A stretch of 42,919 bases of DNA from Diphasiastrum complanatum (GCA_029204225.1 MU834951.1:1-42919), one strand, 5' to 3'; positions 32,095 through 42,608 are shown, counted from the stretch's first letter. Made by a program: numbers and translations. Notes: a model not told the origin generated them from the sequence alone.

Positions 32095-32646
32095 TTATAT
32101 TAGTTTAAAATACATTCAATAAGCACTTTTTGAAAATGTGGGAAAGTTGGTAGTCGAGTTTGAGAGAGATTCAAATTTGAACTTTGGGTACATTGAATCT
32201 AGACCCAAAAATAGTAGGGTTTAAATTTTGGAGGGAGATCCAAGTGGCCAAATAGGGTTTGGACTCTCTATAAAAGGATGTAACTCATGGAGAGACACAT
32301 CTTCTCTCTTCTATCTCTCATTTCATCATTATACATGGTTCTCTTTGGGTTCTACTACTCATTGGTGCACTATCTTGGTGTTATCTTGCAATCTTGTGTG
32401 TAGAATGATCATTTATTGTTATTTTCGGTTCCACGTGTGTGAAATACAGTAGGGTACTGTAATTGTATGGACAACAAACATATTTTATGTTTTGGTTCAT
32501 GTTTGATCAATATTTCTTAGAGTTTGCATCTCATTTTGTATGTAGATGCTGATTTTTCTACATTGGCAGGATTGTTGGTTTGCTCCTTATTGTAACCAAA
32601 GATTTGGGACATGGATTGGATCTTGAATGATCTGAAATCCTTCACA
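32095..32646 (+). repeat. Copia LTR (family of copia 4), left edge uncertain
   Basis: It matches the LTR remnants at 18022-18385 (same strand) and 27930-28173 (opposite strand), so its extent is supported by two other copies. It has a TATA-like CTCTATAAAAGG at about 32260-32271, CT-rich sequence after it, CACGTG at 32432-32437 and the end CCTTCACA. No PBS follows, so it is a 3' LTR or solo LTR. It does not match the LTR at 31347-31980 closely enough to be its pair. Confidence 0.65.
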
Positions 32647-32697
32647 TTGCTCATGTTTCTAAATCAATTTGATTTATTTTTAGAAGATTTGACAAAG

Positions 32698-33160
32698 TGT
32701 TGTGGGTATTTTTTGTACAATAATAAATTAATGGATCCCACCACTAAAACTATTGTTGTCCAAGCCTTACCAAGTGGGCCCCACCACAGTATAGTAGAGC
32801 AATAAGTGCAAGGCACTGGCTTCCTGCGTGTATAAGCCCAGCCACCAATGAGCACGTTAAGTAAATAGTTAAGTTGTGTTCTAGTGACTTGGGCCTTTTG
32901 CAAATAAATAAGTTAAAAGGTCCAAAGTCTAAGCTAACTTAAGTTTACTAAGTTTTGTAATTAGTCAAAGTCAAATGGTGGTAGGTGGAGTGTGTTTCTT
33001 TGTACACCATTAGATTGTGTTTCTTTGAAAGGCTAGGATTGCAATCCTTGCCACCTCAAGTAGCCAATAGGATGAATGGGACAAGGGCCTCCCCAAAAAT
33101 AAAAGGGCACCATTTGTACTCATTTGACATTCTCAATCCAAGAAGAAAACTATGTTGGTC

Positions 33161-33242
<82 letters not shown>

Positions 33243-33427
33243 GTGTGAATAGCTTTGGTAAGGTGCTTGGGTCTACAAAGCCTCTCTCGACCTAAGTGCT
33301 CTCTCTCTCCATTTTTCTACTCTCTCTCTCTCTTCTCTCTCCTCTCCCTCTCTTTTCGTGCTATGTAGGTGAAGGCGAGGTTGCCGCTCCTAGCGACGAA
33401 CCTCTATACTACGAAGACTACACAACA
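32698..33427 (+). repeat. Gypsy 5' LTR (element L)
   Basis: The LTR starts TGTTGTGGG and ends ACACAACA, with perfect 7-bp inverted ends (TGTTGTG/CACAACA), and a PBS follows one base later. It is homologous to the solo LTR at 28174-28732 on the opposite strand. It is 730 bp against 559 bp, and much of the difference comes from (CT)n tracts (33164-33240, 33299-33345). Confidence 0.8.
33164..33240. repeat. (CT)n microsatellite inside the LTR
   Basis: An uninterrupted CT dinucleotide run of about 77 bases. The homologous solo LTR at 28174-28732 has only a short CT-rich patch here, so the tract expanded in this copy. Confidence 0.97.
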
Positions 33428-33428
33428 G

Positions 33429-33446
33429 TGGTGCCGTCGCTGGGGA
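33429..33446 (+). other. Primer-binding site of element L (tRNA-Asp-like)
   Basis: TGGTGCCGTCGCTGGGGA resembles the tRNA-Asp-type PBS TGGCGCCGTTGCCGGGGA with three mismatches and stands one base after the LTR end. Confidence 0.65.
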
Positions 33447-33474
33447 GCGCCACACTCTTGTCTTGCCGCATATC

Positions 33475-33930
<456 letters not shown>

Positions 33931-34799
33931 CGATAAGTTAGAGCCCGTTCCCCAAGAGCTTAACCCATTCACGTTCATGCAAGAAACACTTAGAACCACA
34001 AGTCGCGACAAATATGAAAACAACCAGTTCCTGGACCAAATGGTCCCGACAGCATACTGCTAGCGCCACGAACCAAATGGCCCCGACGGCATACCGTTGG
34101 CGTCTCGAGATACGACCCTCGGCTATGTGCCAGATTAAAAAGTTTGAAGCAGCTTTACAACTGGCGCTTTTACCGAACACTGAAACCCAAAAGGTAATCA
34201 GAGTCAGTTTGAGAAAAATCCCGCTTTATTGATAAATCTGAGAAGGTTACATTTCAAATGTGCGACCAACCCTAGTCTCTAGGGCGTTGGCATGCCAAGG
34301 TGGGCGCCAGGACAACATTCTAGCAAGGGAGACTGAGACTTGGTTGGAGCTTGCCCTGAGTCGCAACCCACACTCCCCTATAGTATTGGTGGGATTCGCC
34401 ACCTCCCCTCATACCAAGTACTCTACCCAGGCTGGTAAAGCACATTTTATCTCTCTAGAAAGTCATTTTCTCTCTCTAGAATTTATTGATCCCCAGGCTT
34501 CCTTTAATAATGTCTAGATCGTGTGACGTGATTGCACATCGATCCAAGCTCTCTGGACCTAGAACCGATCAAAGATTTTCAGCCATAGGAACTTGGTGCC
34601 CACTGGAATTTGGTCACAATGGCACCGAAAGTGGCGCCAAGAGCAGCAGGGGCGCTGCTGGTGCCGGGGACAATGCTGGCGCCATTGGCACTGAAAGTAA
34701 AGCTTGTAAAGGTAACTTTACAACATCCACCCCACCTTTATAAAATCTGATGTCCTCATCAGATGTCAGATTAAAGTAAAGGTGTCTCTCAATCAAAAA
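33931..34799. other. Unassigned sequence between elements L and M
   Basis: No recognisable protein. It is partly GC-rich, with many GGCGCC-containing phrases (about 34310, 34630-34690). A minus-strand AATAAAGC at about 34224-34231 could be a polyadenylation signal for transcripts from the right. It probably consists of the rest of L's leader and LTR or downstream sequence of M. Confidence 0.35.
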
Positions 34800-35440
34800 T
34801 AACTATACATTTAAGCTACTTGGCACAGTTGTCATTGTCTTGTGTAGATCTTGTGGCGCTATTTTCACTTGATTGTAGCCGCTGAAACTGTCCAAAAAAC
34901 TTTGGCTTCTGCTCCTGCTACTCTGTCCAGAACACTTTTCATAAATGGTAAGGAAACATGATCCTTCTTGGTAGCTACATTTAACACTTTCAAGTTCACA
35001 CAGATTCGCATTTTGCTACTCTTCTTGGGTACTACGACTATCGGTGATATCCATTTAGTGTGTTTGATTTCATAAATGAAATCAGCATTAAGCAATTTCT
35101 GCAACTCATGCTTGATCAATTTTGTATAGTTTGGGTTGTAGCGATAGTAGTGGCTCACCTTGGGGACTGTCCCATCCACCAAGGGTATGGTATGCTGGAC
35201 TACGGTTGGTGGTATACCCTTCAGATCCTTGTAGTTCCATGCAAAGTAATCCTTGTATTCCACCAATAATGCACGTAGTCTTTTGAATTGAGTGGGTGTC
35301 AATTGTTCTCCCACATGTATGATCTTCTCTTCTTCTCCTGGCTCAACTATATTCATAGGTTGTGTCTGCGCAAGTCCTTCGAAGACTTGTTCCACTGGTT
35401 TCTGATTTTGGTCAAGTTCTCTTTGTGCTTGCGGCATCAT
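34800..35440 (-). pseudogene. Gypsy element M: reverse transcriptase N-terminal part
   Basis: The frame 35440-34865 carries a helical lead-in (LTPTQFKRLRALLVEYKDYFAW, NYKDLKGIPP), then YYRYNPNYTKLIKHELQKLL, WISPIVVVPKK, MRICVNLKVLNVATKK and LDRVAG. At a run of six Ts near 34897 it shifts frame; the other frame holds the expected FLDSFSGYNQVKI. After that, homology ends at about 34830, so palm active site, RNase H and integrase are missing. The lead-in motif FAW is typical of the Tat/Athila side of plant gypsy elements. Confidence 0.82.
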
Positions 35441-36334
35441 GATTATTATGTCGTCTAAGGTATAATTCTTGAAGGTTTATGGCATCATGTGAACTTGCGT
35501 TCCGGTGGGATTCCTCCTTCAACATATTGATTTTAGCCCGACTTGTAACCTTTGGATTATCAGTCATCTGTGAGGATGATGATGCTGCATCTGGGTCCAT
35601 TTGGACCGACTTCAAGGAGTTCAACACTTTCTTTTTTCCTTTCATGTCCATGTAGTTGGGTTCATCCTTGTTGTCTTTCTTAGGAACTGGTATGATATTC
35701 GCTTCATGGTTACAAATATCAACATCCACCTTTGCTATGCCTCTTCCGGTAGATCGCTCCATCAGATCACATGGTTATATCATTGTTTCAGCTTATTCTT
35801 CTTGTTGGCAGGTGCCTTGGGTGGATCTATCTTGAAGACTTTTGCCATGGCTGATGTTTGAGGTGGTTGAGCTGGTACCTTCTTCATTCCATAGCGATCT
35901 GGATCCATATGTTGTAGGACCTGCTCATCAATCAGCTCAATCTCCTTGTTGTAGGTAAAAGCATGCTGCCAAGGGACTAGATCATCGTCCATAGGGTTCT
36001 CAATAGCTTTCGTTGACAGCCATGCTACATTGATCATATTCACCTTGAAAGTGATTGATGTGTCCATTGTATAGCACTTGGGTGAAGATGTGCTGGGTTT
36101 TGGATCTGAATCCAGTTGACAAACATGCCCAGCCATATAATCAACAGTTGCCAATGCATCTGTCCATCTCACAATATCTGTTTCAGAGTCGTAATGACCT
36201 CCCTTGGCTTGCCTTGGACGATCAATTGTGTGATCAGTGGTGGATGATCTGTCATCAGCTTTTGGTGTAATCAGTTTCACCGTTCATGTTGTTGTTGCAT
36301 AGTATTCGACAAATGCCTCTATTGGTCCGTACCA
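35441..36334 (-). pseudogene. Gypsy element M: spacer between gag and RT, protease deleted
   Basis: Two frames, 36280-35780 and 35762-35412, read as polyprotein linker: KPSTSSPKCYTMDTSITF, INVAWLSTKAIENPMDDDL, DPDRYGMKKVPAQPPQTS and a Lys-rich end. The spacer of element E has a similar order of features. Neither the D-S/T-G protease motif nor the last two gag knuckles seen in element G are present, so an internal deletion joins gag to this spacer near 36300-36330. Confidence 0.6.
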
Positions 36335-36832
36335 CTACTGCTGCTCAAGATGGGGTGGTGGTCCTTGCTCTGCTATGGTCAGATTTACATGAGCCACTTG
36401 ATTCTTAGTTGGCCTAGGTGGTGCAAGTAAGGCCATGCACCGTTGATTATTTGGCGCGCCATACCGTGGTGCCGCATTCGGTGCTCTCTGATAATAAAAA
36501 TAAGAGGTCTGGTACTGATTCCTCTTTTGTTGTATTATCCGAGGGTTGAATGGGCAAAATGTCATTTTGTTGCAAAATGCATTGCACAGACAGCAAAACC
36601 TCTATGTCAGTTTGAGATTTTGTTTCAAAATTGGACACTCATTTGCTGGGTACAAATTGAACACCATACATTTTCTCTTCAAAGATATTTTAGTTGGTTC
36701 TGATCCGGTGGATTTGGAGTTGGTGCTGCAACTCCCTGCAAGGCCTTCAGTTTTTTATCAAACTGTAGTGTAAGTTGTTCCATTTGTTGCTTGCGTGACT
36801 TCGTCATTTGCTCCATCAATAGATCTGTTGGT
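36335..36832 (-). pseudogene. Gypsy element M: C-terminal gag
   Basis: The minus strand begins at the edge of copia 3 with LLMEQMTKSRKQQMEQL and FDKKLKALQGVAAPTP, then ENVWC and a decayed knuckle pair (NECPILKQNLKLT, CCLCNAFCNKMTFC), then APNAAPRYGAPNNQRCMALLAPP. All of these match gag of element G at 19.4-19.9 kb. The second knuckle has Asn-Lys in place of the expected His spacing. Copia 3 inserted at 36832/36833, so the N-terminal part of this gag should lie to the right of the window. Confidence 0.8.
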
Positions 36833-37266
36833 TGTGAAAAATACAGATCCTAAGTGGATCTAAACTCCAAGATCATTGGCTTGAATGCTTGCACTCCAAA
36901 CTACATAAGCTAGGAATTGGCAACACATTCTATGCTACCTAGAATGCAAAGAACTTGATCAAAAAGCATTTATCACAAATGGAAACTTCCATAAACATCA
37001 AGTGCGGCCCAAAATAGCATTATACAGTCCATAATACATCAGCCTATCACTTTTGGAAAGCACCTAAGATCATACACAATAGCTTGAAGACAATACACAC
37101 AACAATGCTCTCAATGGAGGAAGAAACAATGACAATGATCTATTGATCTCAATGAAGCATACAAAAGGTTTCTCCAACCTGTTCTCCACGACTTCCCTAC
37201 TATTTATGGATGAGGAAGATGACTCTCTCTCCTCTCTCTAGAAGGTACTTGACCCTAGATATTCCC

Positions 37267-37272
37267 TATATA
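37267..37272 (-). promoter_or_regulatory. Probable TATA box of the copia 3 LTR
   Basis: TATATA within CCTATATAGGG on the minus strand, about 130 bp downstream of the CACGTG palindrome. A second TATA-like CCATAAATAG lies at about 37199-37208. Either could set the start of the genomic RNA. Confidence 0.5.
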
Positions 37273-37396
37273 GGAAAAATAGCTAAAAATGGCTTATATG
37301 ACCAAAATACATCAAAATGGTCTCATTTTGAAGGGTATGAAGTTTGACACTTCATCATACTGAAAAAATACAGTAAATAAAAACATTGTGGCCTGG

Positions 37397-37410
37397 TTCA
37401 CACGTGTGAA
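37397..37410. promoter_or_regulatory. G-box palindrome in the copia 3 LTR
   Basis: TTCACACGTGTGAA is a perfect 14-bp palindrome with the core CACGTG, the G-box recognised by plant bZIP and bHLH factors. It lies upstream of the TATA box, the usual place for an enhancer element. Binding is inferred. Confidence 0.55.
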
Positions 37411-37482
37411 ACTCCAGAACCAAAACTATTTACAATTTTAGCCAATTTAGGCCTCAAACTAGCTAGGAAATGTTGACAATTT

Positions 37483-40400
37483 TCACACTCCCTCTTCAAC
37501 ATTGGATGCTAGTTTCAACATAGTCTTTGAGCACATTCCAAGATTAGATCTATGCATTAAATATAGGTCCTTTCCCAATGGTTTGGTGAAGATATCAGCC
37601 ACACACTCCTTTGAAGAGACATGTTGAAGCTCCACCTCTTTGGCAATGACTTGATCTCTCACAAAATGGTGAGCAATCTCAATGTGCTTGCTCCTTGCAT
37701 GAAAAACAGGATTGCTTGCCAAGCTTTGGGCTGAAAGGTTATCACAAAGTATGATTGGAGTCTTCTCTGGTTCCAGCAAGTGAAGATCCAATAACATCCT
37801 CTTGATCCAAAGAATCTCCTTGGTGCATGTTGTTAATGCCTTGTACTCGGCTTCGGTGGAAGATAGAGAGATAGTTGGTTGCTTCTTTGATAGCCATGAG
37901 ACCACTCCATCTCCAAGATAGATTGCAAAGGCACTTGTTGACTTCCTATCCATTTGATCACCTGCAAAATCTGAATCTGAAAATCCACAAAGGTTAGGTG
38001 TAGTACCTCCATACAAGATGCCAAAATCTCTAGATCCCGAGATGTATCTAAGTACTCTCTTTCCTAGCTTCCAATGAGCCTCACTAGGATCTTGCATAAA
38101 TTGACTTAGTTTACCAACCACAAAGCTTAGATCAGGTCTTGTGATGGTTAACCATATAAGAGATCCTATTAGCTTTCTATAGAGAGTAATGTCCTTGAAG
38201 GATCTTTCATTACTTCTTGTAGTTAGCTTTACATTTGATTCCATAGGAGTAGAAACAACTTTACAATCTTCCATATGAAACCTTTTTAGAATAGAGTTAA
38301 CATACTTTTCTTGACATATGAATGTAGATTTAGAAGTTCTAATAATCTCTATTCCTAAGATATAATGAAGTTTACCAAGATCTTGAATTTCAAACTCTCT
38401 TTTGAGTGCCATCTTGATTTCATCTATATCTAGATTGTTACCACCACTTAAGATAATGTCATCAACATAGATCAAAAGTAAAGTGATATCATTTTCATTC
38501 AATCTAAAGTAGAGAGAATGATCATACTCACTCATAACAAAGTTTTGAGAAAGTAAGAAGGAATTGAGCTTAGCATACCAACTCCTTGGTGCTTGCATTA
38601 GCCCATACAAACTCTTTTGGAGATAGCACACATGATTAGGCTCATCATGTGAAACATAGCCCTCGGGTTGCTCCATGTAAATATCTTCTTCAAGATCACC
38701 ATTCAAGAAGGCATTAGTAACATCCATTTGCCACATATCCCAATCATAAAGAGTTGCAAGAGAGATTAGGATTCGAATAGTTACCATCTTTGCCACGGGT
38801 GCAAAGGTCTCATCATAGTCAATACCATATTCTTGAGCATACCCCTTTGCCACCAACCTTGCCTTGTACTTGTTGATTGATCCATCTTGATTTGTCTTGA
38901 TCTTGAAGATCCACTTACAACCAATTGCCTTCTTGTCCTTTGGAAGCTTTACCAACCTCCATGTGTTGCTTTTGATGAGTGCTTGATGCTCATGATCCAT
39001 GGCTTGGATCCATTCCTTCTTTTGAATTGCTTCACCTACACAAGTTGGTTCATCAAAAGAGGTAAGAAAAGCAAAGTTAGAGTTGTCCACCACTTGCTTT
39101 CCTTTTTCATCATAGGTTAGCCTTGATGGCTTAGCCCTTTGCCTTTGAGTCTTCCTTGAAGTTTGCTTTGGAGTGGCATCTCCATCTTCATCCAAGACAT
39201 CTTGCACATCATGATGATTAGTAGGCACATCAACATCAACATCAACAACATTGGAAACATTCTCTTCATGAAAGATGACATCCCTACTTATGACAACTTT
39301 CTTTGTAGAAGGAATGTACACTTTGTAAGCCTTGCTTACTTCACTATAGCCAACAAACACACCCTTCTTTGATGAAGGATCTTCTTTAGTTCTATCATCA
39401 AGTGTGATATTGACAAAACATGTACATCCAAAGATCCTACAATGCTTGACACTCGGCCTTCTACCATAAAGAACCTCATGAGGAGTTTTACCATCCAAGG
39501 AAGCACTTGTCCATCTATTACATAGATAGTTAGCACATGCTAAAGCTTCCCCCCAAAAAGACTTAGCAAGATTAGCATGTAGTCTCATTGCCTTGGCACA
39601 TTCACAAAGGGTTCTATTCTTCCTCTCGGCCACTCCATTCTGTTGTGGAGTCCTAGGACTAGACATCTCCCTCTTAATCCCATGTGCTATACAAAAGTCT
39701 TTGAACCTATTTGAGGTGTATTCCCCTCCATTATCAGATCTTAAGCATTTGATCTTTGTATTGAATTGGTTTTCCATTTCATTCTTGAACTTGACAAATG
39801 CAGCAAACACTTCATCCTTACTTTTAAGAAGATAGATCCAAGTATACCTACTAAAGTCATCAATGAAAGTTGCATACATCTTTGCCCCACCATTGCTAGT
39901 TGTACTAGAAGAATGAATATCAGAATGCACAAGTTGAAAAGCTTCTTTAGATCTAGAAGTAGATCTAGAATAAGCAAGTCTATGAGATTTGGACAAGGCA
40001 CAATGTTCACAAACACTATTGTTTGCAACAAGACTTTTAGGGAGACCAAGAACAAGCTCTTTCTTTGCCATTACCTCCAAAGATTTGAAGTTGGGATGGC
40101 CCAACCTCTTGTGCCAAACTTCTTGGTTTGTGAATTGCTCCCTAGCCATACATCCTTCATGATTAGAGATCACACATGCATCAAGCTTGAAAAGTTTACC
40201 ATGCCTCCTACCTTGAGCAATCAAGGATCCACATTTACTTATCAAACATGCATCTCCAATGAACTCCACATCAAGTCCTTTGTCAATCATTTGACTTACA
40301 CTAAGCAAATTCTTAGTGATTGAAGGAATGTACAAAACATTTTCAAGATTTGCTTTCCTATTTGTTGAAAGGGAAATAGGAATAGTGCCTATGCCTTTGA

Positions 40401-41436
40401 TGTCACATTGACCATCATTTGCAGTGTAGATGATGTTACCTTCTCCCTCATAAGACAATAAGGATGTAAAGTATTCCTTATGTCTTGTCATGTGAGATGA
40501 GGCTCCACTATCAATCCACCAAGGATCATTATCATCTATGTTGGCTAACAAACTTGAAGTCATAACAAGTGATTCACATGTGTTATGTTCTTCCTCATCT
40601 ATTGTAAGATTTCCTTGCCTCTCTCCTTGCTCTCTTTTCTTCTTATAACATTCATTTGCAAAATGACCTTTTATCCCACAATAAAAGCACTTGAACTTTG
40701 ACTTATTGTTCTTAGTAGAAGAGGAAGAGGAAGAGTGATCATCATAATCAAAGTTACCACCTTTGGACCATTTCCCTTTGCCTTTACCTTTGCCCTTGAA
40801 TTTGCCTTTTGTGAAGAAAGCCTCTTCACCTCCACCTTGCAAGGATGCACCATCAAGCTTTGATTGCAACCTATGTTCTTCAGCCAATAAGATTTCTTGC
40901 AAGTCAACCACACGTGGCAAGACTCTTTGAATGGCAAAACTTTGCACAAGGTTAGCATGTTCATTTAGCAAACCATTCAACATAACTTGGACTATTTCAC
41001 CATCTTTTATGTTCTCATCAATGCATGCTAAATCATCACTTAGGGACTTAACTCTCAAGATAAATGCATGAGCACTTTCACCCTCTCTTTGCCTACTAGA
41101 AAATATTTGTCTCCTTACGGTCAATACCCTAGATGTGGACTTTGATTCAAAGAGCTTCTTTAAGGCATTCCATGCCTCACTTGCACTTTGACACTTTCCA
41201 ACTTCCTTGAGAAGTTCATTTGTAACATTCATTTTAATGATATGAAGAGCCCTTTTGGCCTTCTTATCAAACCTTTGTTGCTCTTGAAGTGTGAGAGGTC
41301 TCTCTTCAATTTCTGCAACTATGTCCATGAGTTCATTCAACTCAAGTAAGGACTCCATCCTCACTTTCCAAGTAGAGTAGTTTGATGAACTCAACCTTTC
41401 ACTAGACTCTAGCATGATCCCACCATTGGAAGCCAT
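37483..41436 (-). CDS. Copia 3 gag-pol polyprotein, 1317 aa, intact
   Basis: One uninterrupted frame encodes all functions of a Ty1/copia element. The order is gag core (residues about 1-200), Lys/Gly-rich linker, CCHC knuckle (C250, C253, H258, C263), protease (active site D309-S310-G311), integrase zinc site (H442, H447, C476, C479), integrase core (D506, D568, E604; the last two 35 residues apart), reverse transcriptase (FLNG 910-913, YVDD 990-993) and RNase H (D1154, E1195, D1232). The start at 41436 matches the starts of copia 2 and copia 4. The length is normal for plant copia elements. One oddity is Met947 in SLYGLMQAPR, where related copies have Lys. The stop codon lies inside the 3' LTR. 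The protein would be processed into capsid and enzymes in cytoplasmic particles. Confidence 0.97.
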   Translation of the reverse strand: MASNGGIMLESSERLSSSNYSTWKVRMESLLELNELMDIVAEIEERPLTLQEQQRFDKKAKRALHIIKMNVTNELLKEVGKCQSASEAWNALKKLFESKSTSRVLTVRRQIFSSRQREGESAHAFILRVKSLSDDLACIDENIKDGEIVQVMLNGLLNEHANLVQSFAIQRVLPRVVDLQEILLAEEHRLQSKLDGASLQGGGEEAFFTKGKFKGKGKGKGKWSKGGNFDYDDHSSSSSSTKNNKSKFKCFYCGIKGHFANECYKKKREQGERQGNLTIDEEEHNTCESLVMTSSLLANIDDNDPWWIDSGASSHMTRHKEYFTSLLSYEGEGNIIYTANDGQCDIKGIGTIPISLSTNRKANLENVLYIPSITKNLLSVSQMIDKGLDVEFIGDACLISKCGSLIAQGRRHGKLFKLDACVISNHEGCMAREQFTNQEVWHKRLGHPNFKSLEVMAKKELVLGLPKSLVANNSVCEHCALSKSHRLAYSRSTSRSKEAFQLVHSDIHSSSTTSNGGAKMYATFIDDFSRYTWIYLLKSKDEVFAAFVKFKNEMENQFNTKIKCLRSDNGGEYTSNRFKDFCIAHGIKREMSSPRTPQQNGVAERKNRTLCECAKAMRLHANLAKSFWGEALACANYLCNRWTSASLDGKTPHEVLYGRRPSVKHCRIFGCTCFVNITLDDRTKEDPSSKKGVFVGYSEVSKAYKVYIPSTKKVVISRDVIFHEENVSNVVDVDVDVPTNHHDVQDVLDEDGDATPKQTSRKTQRQRAKPSRLTYDEKGKQVVDNSNFAFLTSFDEPTCVGEAIQKKEWIQAMDHEHQALIKSNTWRLVKLPKDKKAIGCKWIFKIKTNQDGSINKYKARLVAKGYAQEYGIDYDETFAPVAKMVTIRILISLATLYDWDMWQMDVTNAFLNGDLEEDIYMEQPEGYVSHDEPNHVCYLQKSLYGLMQAPRSWYAKLNSFLLSQNFVMSEYDHSLYFRLNENDITLLLIYVDDIILSGGNNLDIDEIKMALKREFEIQDLGKLHYILGIEIIRTSKSTFICQEKYVNSILKRFHMEDCKVVSTPMESNVKLTTRSNERSFKDITLYRKLIGSLIWLTITRPDLSFVVGKLSQFMQDPSEAHWKLGKRVLRYISGSRDFGILYGGTTPNLCGFSDSDFAGDQMDRKSTSAFAIYLGDGVVSWLSKKQPTISLSSTEAEYKALTTCTKEILWIKRMLLDLHLLEPEKTPIILCDNLSAQSLASNPVFHARSKHIEIAHHFVRDQVIAKEVELQHVSSKECVADIFTKPLGKDLYLMHRSNLGMCSKTMLKLASNVEEGV
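37488..37498 (-). other. Polypurine tract of copia 3
   Basis: The minus strand reads GAAGAGGGAG immediately before the LTR start TGTGAAAA. It would prime plus-strand DNA synthesis. It also codes for the last residues of gag-pol (E-E-G). Confidence 0.85.
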
Positions 41437-41644
41437 GATTCTAATGTTTCTTCAACTTTTAGGTTCTGTCCTAAAGCACTTAGCACTCACTTTTCTCTCA
41501 ACAAATGATAGATAAAGAGATCTATGAAGATTTAGGACCCTAAAACACTTCTATCTTGAACCTAGATGGTTTCCAAGCATAGAAAGGAAGATTGAAACAC
41601 ATGCAACACTTTGCACACACTAAGAATGGATTACAAAATCAAAC

Positions 41645-42095
41645 CAACCTGAACACACTCTTGCTTAAGCTCTCAAACTTTCCAGCAAGTGACCAAATCA
41701 AGTTATGGTGTGAAGAGTTACTTGCGTTCTTAGAAAATACCCAAAACTAGGATGCCAAGATTACCTAGTAATGAACAAACTTGATCAACATATGATCAAC
41801 ACACTAAGATATTGATTCAACCTGTAAAACCACATGTAAACCACACTTCTAAAAGTTTATAAACTCCAGCAAGTGATAAATACAAGATTTAGAGGTGAAT
41901 GAATGAGCACACTTAGTGAATCACAAGACTAGCTTCACTATCTTGTCAAATCTTGGTGTTTAGATGTAGATCTAAGATCACTTCACATGAGAATGTTCCT
42001 CAACCTGTTAAGAACCTGAAAACACACTTGCATAATGGTTAACACCTTCCAGCAAATGCTCCAATCAAATTACATAAGGAGAGTTACTTACATGC
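41645..42095. repeat. Three-copy tandem repeat, about 183-bp period
   Basis: CAACCTG starts at 41645, 41818 and 42001. CCAGCAAGTG (or CCAGCAAATG) starts at 41682, 41866 and 42049. GAGTTACTT occurs at about 41715 and 42081, which is two periods apart. The copies have diverged from each other, although the element is young, so the triplication is older than this insertion. Confidence 0.75.
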
Positions 42096-42260
42096 TCAAC
42101 AAAGTACACCAAAATTTATGCCAAAATTGATGACAATCTTTACAATATGCTCTTCACAATGGAGCTTACAATATGTTCACCCAAAAAAGGGGATCTTTCA
42201 TCCAAATGGGAGCTTTGCTCAGCCTTTAGGAGAATTACAACTCACTCAAAAGAGCATTTG

Positions 42261-42308
42261 TCATCCACTTAAGGAGAAGTTTCATCCACTTAAGGAGAGT
42301 GTTCATCC
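42261..42308. repeat. 21-bp tandem repeat in the copia 3 leader
   Basis: TCATCCACTTAAGGAGA starts at 42261 and 42282, and TCATCC again at 42303, giving a 21-bp period of about 2.3 copies. Confidence 0.85.
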
Positions 42309-42596
42309 AAGAATGGAGATTGTCAACAATAGGATTGAAAAGAACATTGTTAGTATTGAATATGCACAAGCCTCACAATCACAAATGATTAGGTGTTATG
42401 ATCTGATCCAAAATAGTTTCTTTTCAGCCTCTGATCTTCAATAGACCTGAAATATGCTTTTGATCCACAAGTTCAACTCACAAAACAAAGGTTAGTAAGA
42501 TTTGATCAACAAAGCAATGCAAAATCATGCTAGAACTTGATCAAACATCCAAATATCACCAAAAATGGAATACTTACTGTAAATAGAAGCCAACCA

Positions 42597-42608
42597 GCTC
42601 TGATACCA
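42597..42608 (-). other. Primer-binding site of copia 3 (initiator-Met tRNA)
   Basis: The minus strand reads TGGTATCAGAGC, the standard plant copia PBS, directly after the LTR end TTTTTCACA. Confidence 0.96.

Larger units (their letters stand above)
36833..37487 (-). repeat. 3' LTR of copia 3 (complete, 655 bp)
   Basis: In element orientation it starts TGTGAAAATTGTC and ends GTATTTTTCACA, with inverted ends TGTGAAAA/TTTTCACA. It carries a 14-bp palindrome with CACGTG (37397-37410) upstream of TATATA (37267-37272), then CT/GA-rich sequence. The stop codon of gag-pol lies within its first five bases. Confidence 0.95.
41437..42596 (-). other. Leader of copia 3
   Basis: About 1160 bp of non-coding leader between the PBS and the gag-pol start. 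It contains a triplicated module with a period of about 183 bp (41645-42095) and a 21-bp tandem repeat (42261-42308). The 108-codon frame at 42118-42444 is antisense to the element and spans the 21-bp repeats; it is probably accidental. Several short ATGs occur in the sense direction, so initiation at 41436 may need leaky scanning or another mechanism (inference). Confidence 0.75.

Noticed and set aside
31347-32646. The two LTRs here as the 5' and 3' LTRs of one element
   Set aside because: Their sequences do not match beyond short ends, and the outer flanks (AGGTA, TTGCT) differ. They belong to different copies.
39766-40323. 185-codon open frame on the + strand
   Set aside because: It is antisense to the intact gag-pol frame and has no motif of its own.
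37483-41436. Copia 3 gag-pol as a domesticated host gene
   Set aside because: It has flanking LTRs, a PBS, a polypurine tract and all catalytic residues. This is a young transposon, not an exapted gene.
41645-42095. CRISPR-like array from regularly spaced repeats
   Set aside because: There are only three diverged copies of a long unit, in a retrotransposon leader of a plant. There are no short identical repeats or spacers.
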